64,000 nucleotides of DNA from Apoderus coryli (Eukaryota; Arthropoda; Insecta; Coleoptera; Attelabidae), in assembly GCA_911728435.2 (NCBI GenBank), contig OU452210.1, forward strand, positions 4,030,001-4,094,000, given 5' to 3'. Of the stretch, positions 61,392 to 64,000 are shown in pieces; the stretch's first letter is position 1; every line of letters begins with the position of its first letter. The position numbers and the translations under genes are program-made. The notes beneath the pieces are model-generated. The model was given only the letters and a program-made list of their open reading frames with translations, searched no databases and was not told the DNA's origin.

Positions 61392-63406
61392 TAACTCAAC
61401 TCAAAGAGATTGGAGGAAAATGTTGAAACTTAGTATTTTATACAACGATTTTTTGAAACATAAATTTCGCATTTGAATTAATTTCAACTACTTATATTAA
61501 ATTAATATTCTCGTCTTTGTTGCTGAGAAATTTTCACAATACTTTTGCTCTAAATTATTGTAAAAATTACTCAATTACTAAGAATTTGTTTAAAGGTAAT
61601 ATTAAAGCTCCCATCGTGTTATATTCAAAATTATAAACGATGAACGAAAATTTATTCAACGTATTTAAAAGAATGGTCATGACAACATTAAATGGAATTT
61701 ATGACCTAAATCGATATTTGCATAATAGGTAAATAAATTTATCTTGCACGTTTATGGAATTTTATTTAGAGTACGTAGATTGTACGTTATAAGCGTGAAA
61801 TAGTATATTGAAGGGGTTTGTAAACGATTTGTGAAATCCACATTTTCATTACTGCCCAGAAATTCGATAACTTCTACAGAGAGAATTCTTGAAATAAGTC
61901 AATGAAAATACCGCAAACTCATACCGATAAATGAGATATCTCTGAGTGAAGTCTGACAAACGTAAAAAATGGATAGATTGATCAACAATTTATTTCTGAC
62001 TAATAGATATCTCTTATTAAATTGATTTTCGCGACTACCCAAAATAAGCTTATTGAATAGAGGAAACAAAGCTTTCTGAATATGGCGCCTTCGCCATTTG
62101 TCAAGATGTTGTTTTTATGAGTTTGTGCAAAGATCTTTGGTTTTGTAAATATAAATCACACATTATAATACATCAAATTTATAAAAAATTTCAAATTATT
62201 CTTATATACAAGTGTTTCAAAAATATTTACGAAAAATATTGTTCAGATTTCGCTTCGTCTTCTGAAGTTTTTGAATTGTGTATAAAATGTCAAATATATG
62301 TCATTAAGCCTTATTGTATTTAAATACACAGTTAAGTATTTAGAATTTTCTAAAGAACAATCAATTTTGAAAAAAACAGCGTCTAGACTCAATAAGAAAT
62401 AGAGATAGGTATAATGTGTTTATTTCACCTAAACTGTTACCAAATATTTTACTGGACCTTCAGATTGTTTATTCTAATAATTAGTGATAGGTACATTGAT
62501 ATAATCCTTATTTCAAATGGAACACCGTGTATGTTATTAATCCACAATGTTGTGTAGGTACCTACAATATAATTAAATGTAGCAAATGGCTTTCGGTTTT
62601 TTTAGCGAGTTGATACACTTTTAAATAATACAAATACAACTACTTAATAATAATACAAATGAATAGTAAGTTCTAAATTTTATTTATTTGTAATTATAGA
62701 CAATTAGAGTGCGCCTACCTATCGCTTGCTTTTTACAAAGAAATAAAAAAATAAACAAATATGCTGATAAAGAGTTTATTTTAAAGAGATGATCGTATTG
62801 ACTATATAATTTAATGGAATTACATAGTACGGAATTTAGGCATCGATAATTTGTTTGGAAGACGTATCAGCAATGTTGAGCAATTTGATGACGGTGCACC
62901 ATAACCCTCGATAAATAATTAGGAGTTTTACGTGAACATAGTTTATACAGTAGTGTCTATATGGGAATATTTAAACAGATTTTCTGCATTTAAACACTGA
63001 AGTTTAGAAAAATGCTTTTAAAGCAAGTATCCAGAACTTTTTGGATGCGTTTTTAATTTACATTAACAAGACAGAGACAATAAACTGGCGCAATATGTTA
63101 TGAGTGGTATAATAATGGAATCGGAAAGTTTTTTCTAGTTTTAAAATTTACATCTTTACTGGCAATTGTTGTTTTAAAATTACAATACACTCTCTGCCTT
63201 AACACACCCTAAAATAGCTTAAGGATGTATCAAAGATTTCTGTCAATGGGTTCGCATTAATTTTTAGCACTTACTTTAACAGTTTCGACAACTTAAATGA
63301 GATAGTTTTCATGCTACTAATTTTATTACTTTCTCGCACAGGGAAAGTTTTGTGAACGCGCAAAAAATGCGATAAAGACAAATATAACAATTTTGAAGTT
63401 CCCCTC
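61392..63406. other. intron or intergenic DNA, no gene seen
   Basis: AT-rich sequence with no supported exon. The open frame at 62117-62323 is Lys/Ile/Tyr-rich and AT-driven. Confidence 0.4.
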
Positions 63407-63867
63407 GACGATTAAGACCATTTCCAGATGGAAATTTTGGTATATGAGTTTGGGGCAGTCCTAGGATGACGCCATTAGTTTTTGGTTGAAATCGCTTAAG
63501 CCCTGTGAGAGGGGTGGACACAATCGCTAAATTTTTAAATAGCAGAGGGGTCCAGTGATACATCATTTTTAAGCATTTTTTATCTGCTTTACAGCTATAG
63601 GTCACTTTTGATATTTGCCCCCATAATTCTCGAGAAAATTGCGTTTCAAATTTCACCAGTTAGGTAGTTGGAACATATCTTATTACAATTAGAATACAAT
63701 TCTCAAAGAGGCGTCATTGATAGAGCGTTCGAATCCCGGCTCTGGCAATATTTTTTTTCTAATTTTTGAATAAAGTAGTTAGCTTGTTACGTTAGTTTAG
63801 TGGAAATAATGAAAATAATACAATCATAATGATAAGTTTTGGGGCGACACAACCGATTTTTTTTCTG
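63407..63867 (+). repeat. tRNA-module repeat family, copy 3
   Basis: It is collinear with copy 1 (12385-12996) from cgacgattaagaccat to gacacaaccgattttttt, with smaller deletions. The tRNA-like module at about 63708-63748 has lost its anticodon arm: tcattgatagagcg runs straight into ttcgaatcccggctctgg. The B box is nearly intact. The open frame on the minus strand across this copy (63309-63656) has no family motif. Confidence 0.65.
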
Positions 63868-64000
63868 CATGAGGCATGATTTTACCATTTTTGAATGGCT
63901 GGTGTTAAACAGGAGATCTTGGAAATAAATCAATTCACAATTTTCAAGGTTTTTATATCGTGAGATTGAATCTAAGCATTGGTCTTCGTTTTATTGGGCA
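63868..64000. other. window end, nothing identified
   Basis: Short unassigned sequence. Confidence 0.4.

Noticed and set aside
61151..61399. 82-codon open frame on the minus strand
   Set aside because: It is the (TATAA)n microsatellite read through; periodic YYIIL residues carry no gene evidence.
63309..63656. 115-codon minus-strand frame
   Set aside because: It crosses the end of the tRNA-module repeat, and the same frame is broken in copy 1.
1..64000. CRISPR arrays, operons, bacterial genes or integrated prophage
   Set aside because: No spaced direct-repeat arrays, ribosome-binding sites or dense gene strings. The architecture is that of an animal nuclear genome.

Overview
The window looks like AT-rich nuclear DNA of an arthropod, most likely an insect. 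Exons are small islands between long introns. Non-LTR, Penelope-like, gypsy-like and Tigger/pogo-type remnants are scattered throughout, with many MITE-like inverted repeats and a long (TATAA)n microsatellite. There are no operons, prokaryotic signals or intact mobile-element genes. I could not settle the insect order from sequence alone.

The main content is one + strand gene of about 34 kb that I do not recognise. A non-coding first exon ends at 5601. Coding exons follow at 5735-6993, 24888-25094, 36979-37389 and 39433-39604. Every coding junction is phase 2, and the joined frame is an exact 683 codons (682 residues plus stop). Two further exons fit the same phase. One is a short alternative first exon with its own promoter-like upstream DNA (22848-22888). 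The other is a 1.9-kb Ser/Asn-rich alternative terminal exon with its own stop and poly(A) signal (32726-34625). They allow up to four isoforms that mix a folded-looking N-terminal domain with either of two C-termini. The final TAG is followed in frame by 58 sense codons before TGA, a candidate readthrough extension.

Layout: 1-5200 is upstream DNA with one inverted-repeat element. 5215-7000 holds the promoter region, 5' UTR and first coding exon. 7000-24887 is an intron containing a degenerate jockey-like element (about 9735-11750), other RT pieces, a gypsy-like fragment, a complete but dead Tigger/pogo-type transposon (19434-21226), a tRNA-like repeat and the alternative first exon. 25095-36978 contains a gag-like remnant, a 502-bp MITE and the alternative last exon. 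37390-39432 contains an internally deleted RTE remnant. 39605-56600 is 3' UTR and intergenic DNA with MITEs and Penelope-like, RT and RNase H-region remnants. From about 56600 a second unrecognised + strand gene begins (first coding exon 56608-56937, probable 36-nt microexon 60724-60759) and runs off the window.

Three copies of one repeat family carrying an internal tRNA-like module (12385-12996, about 21600-21930 on the minus strand, 63407-63867) are the most distinctive non-coding signal.
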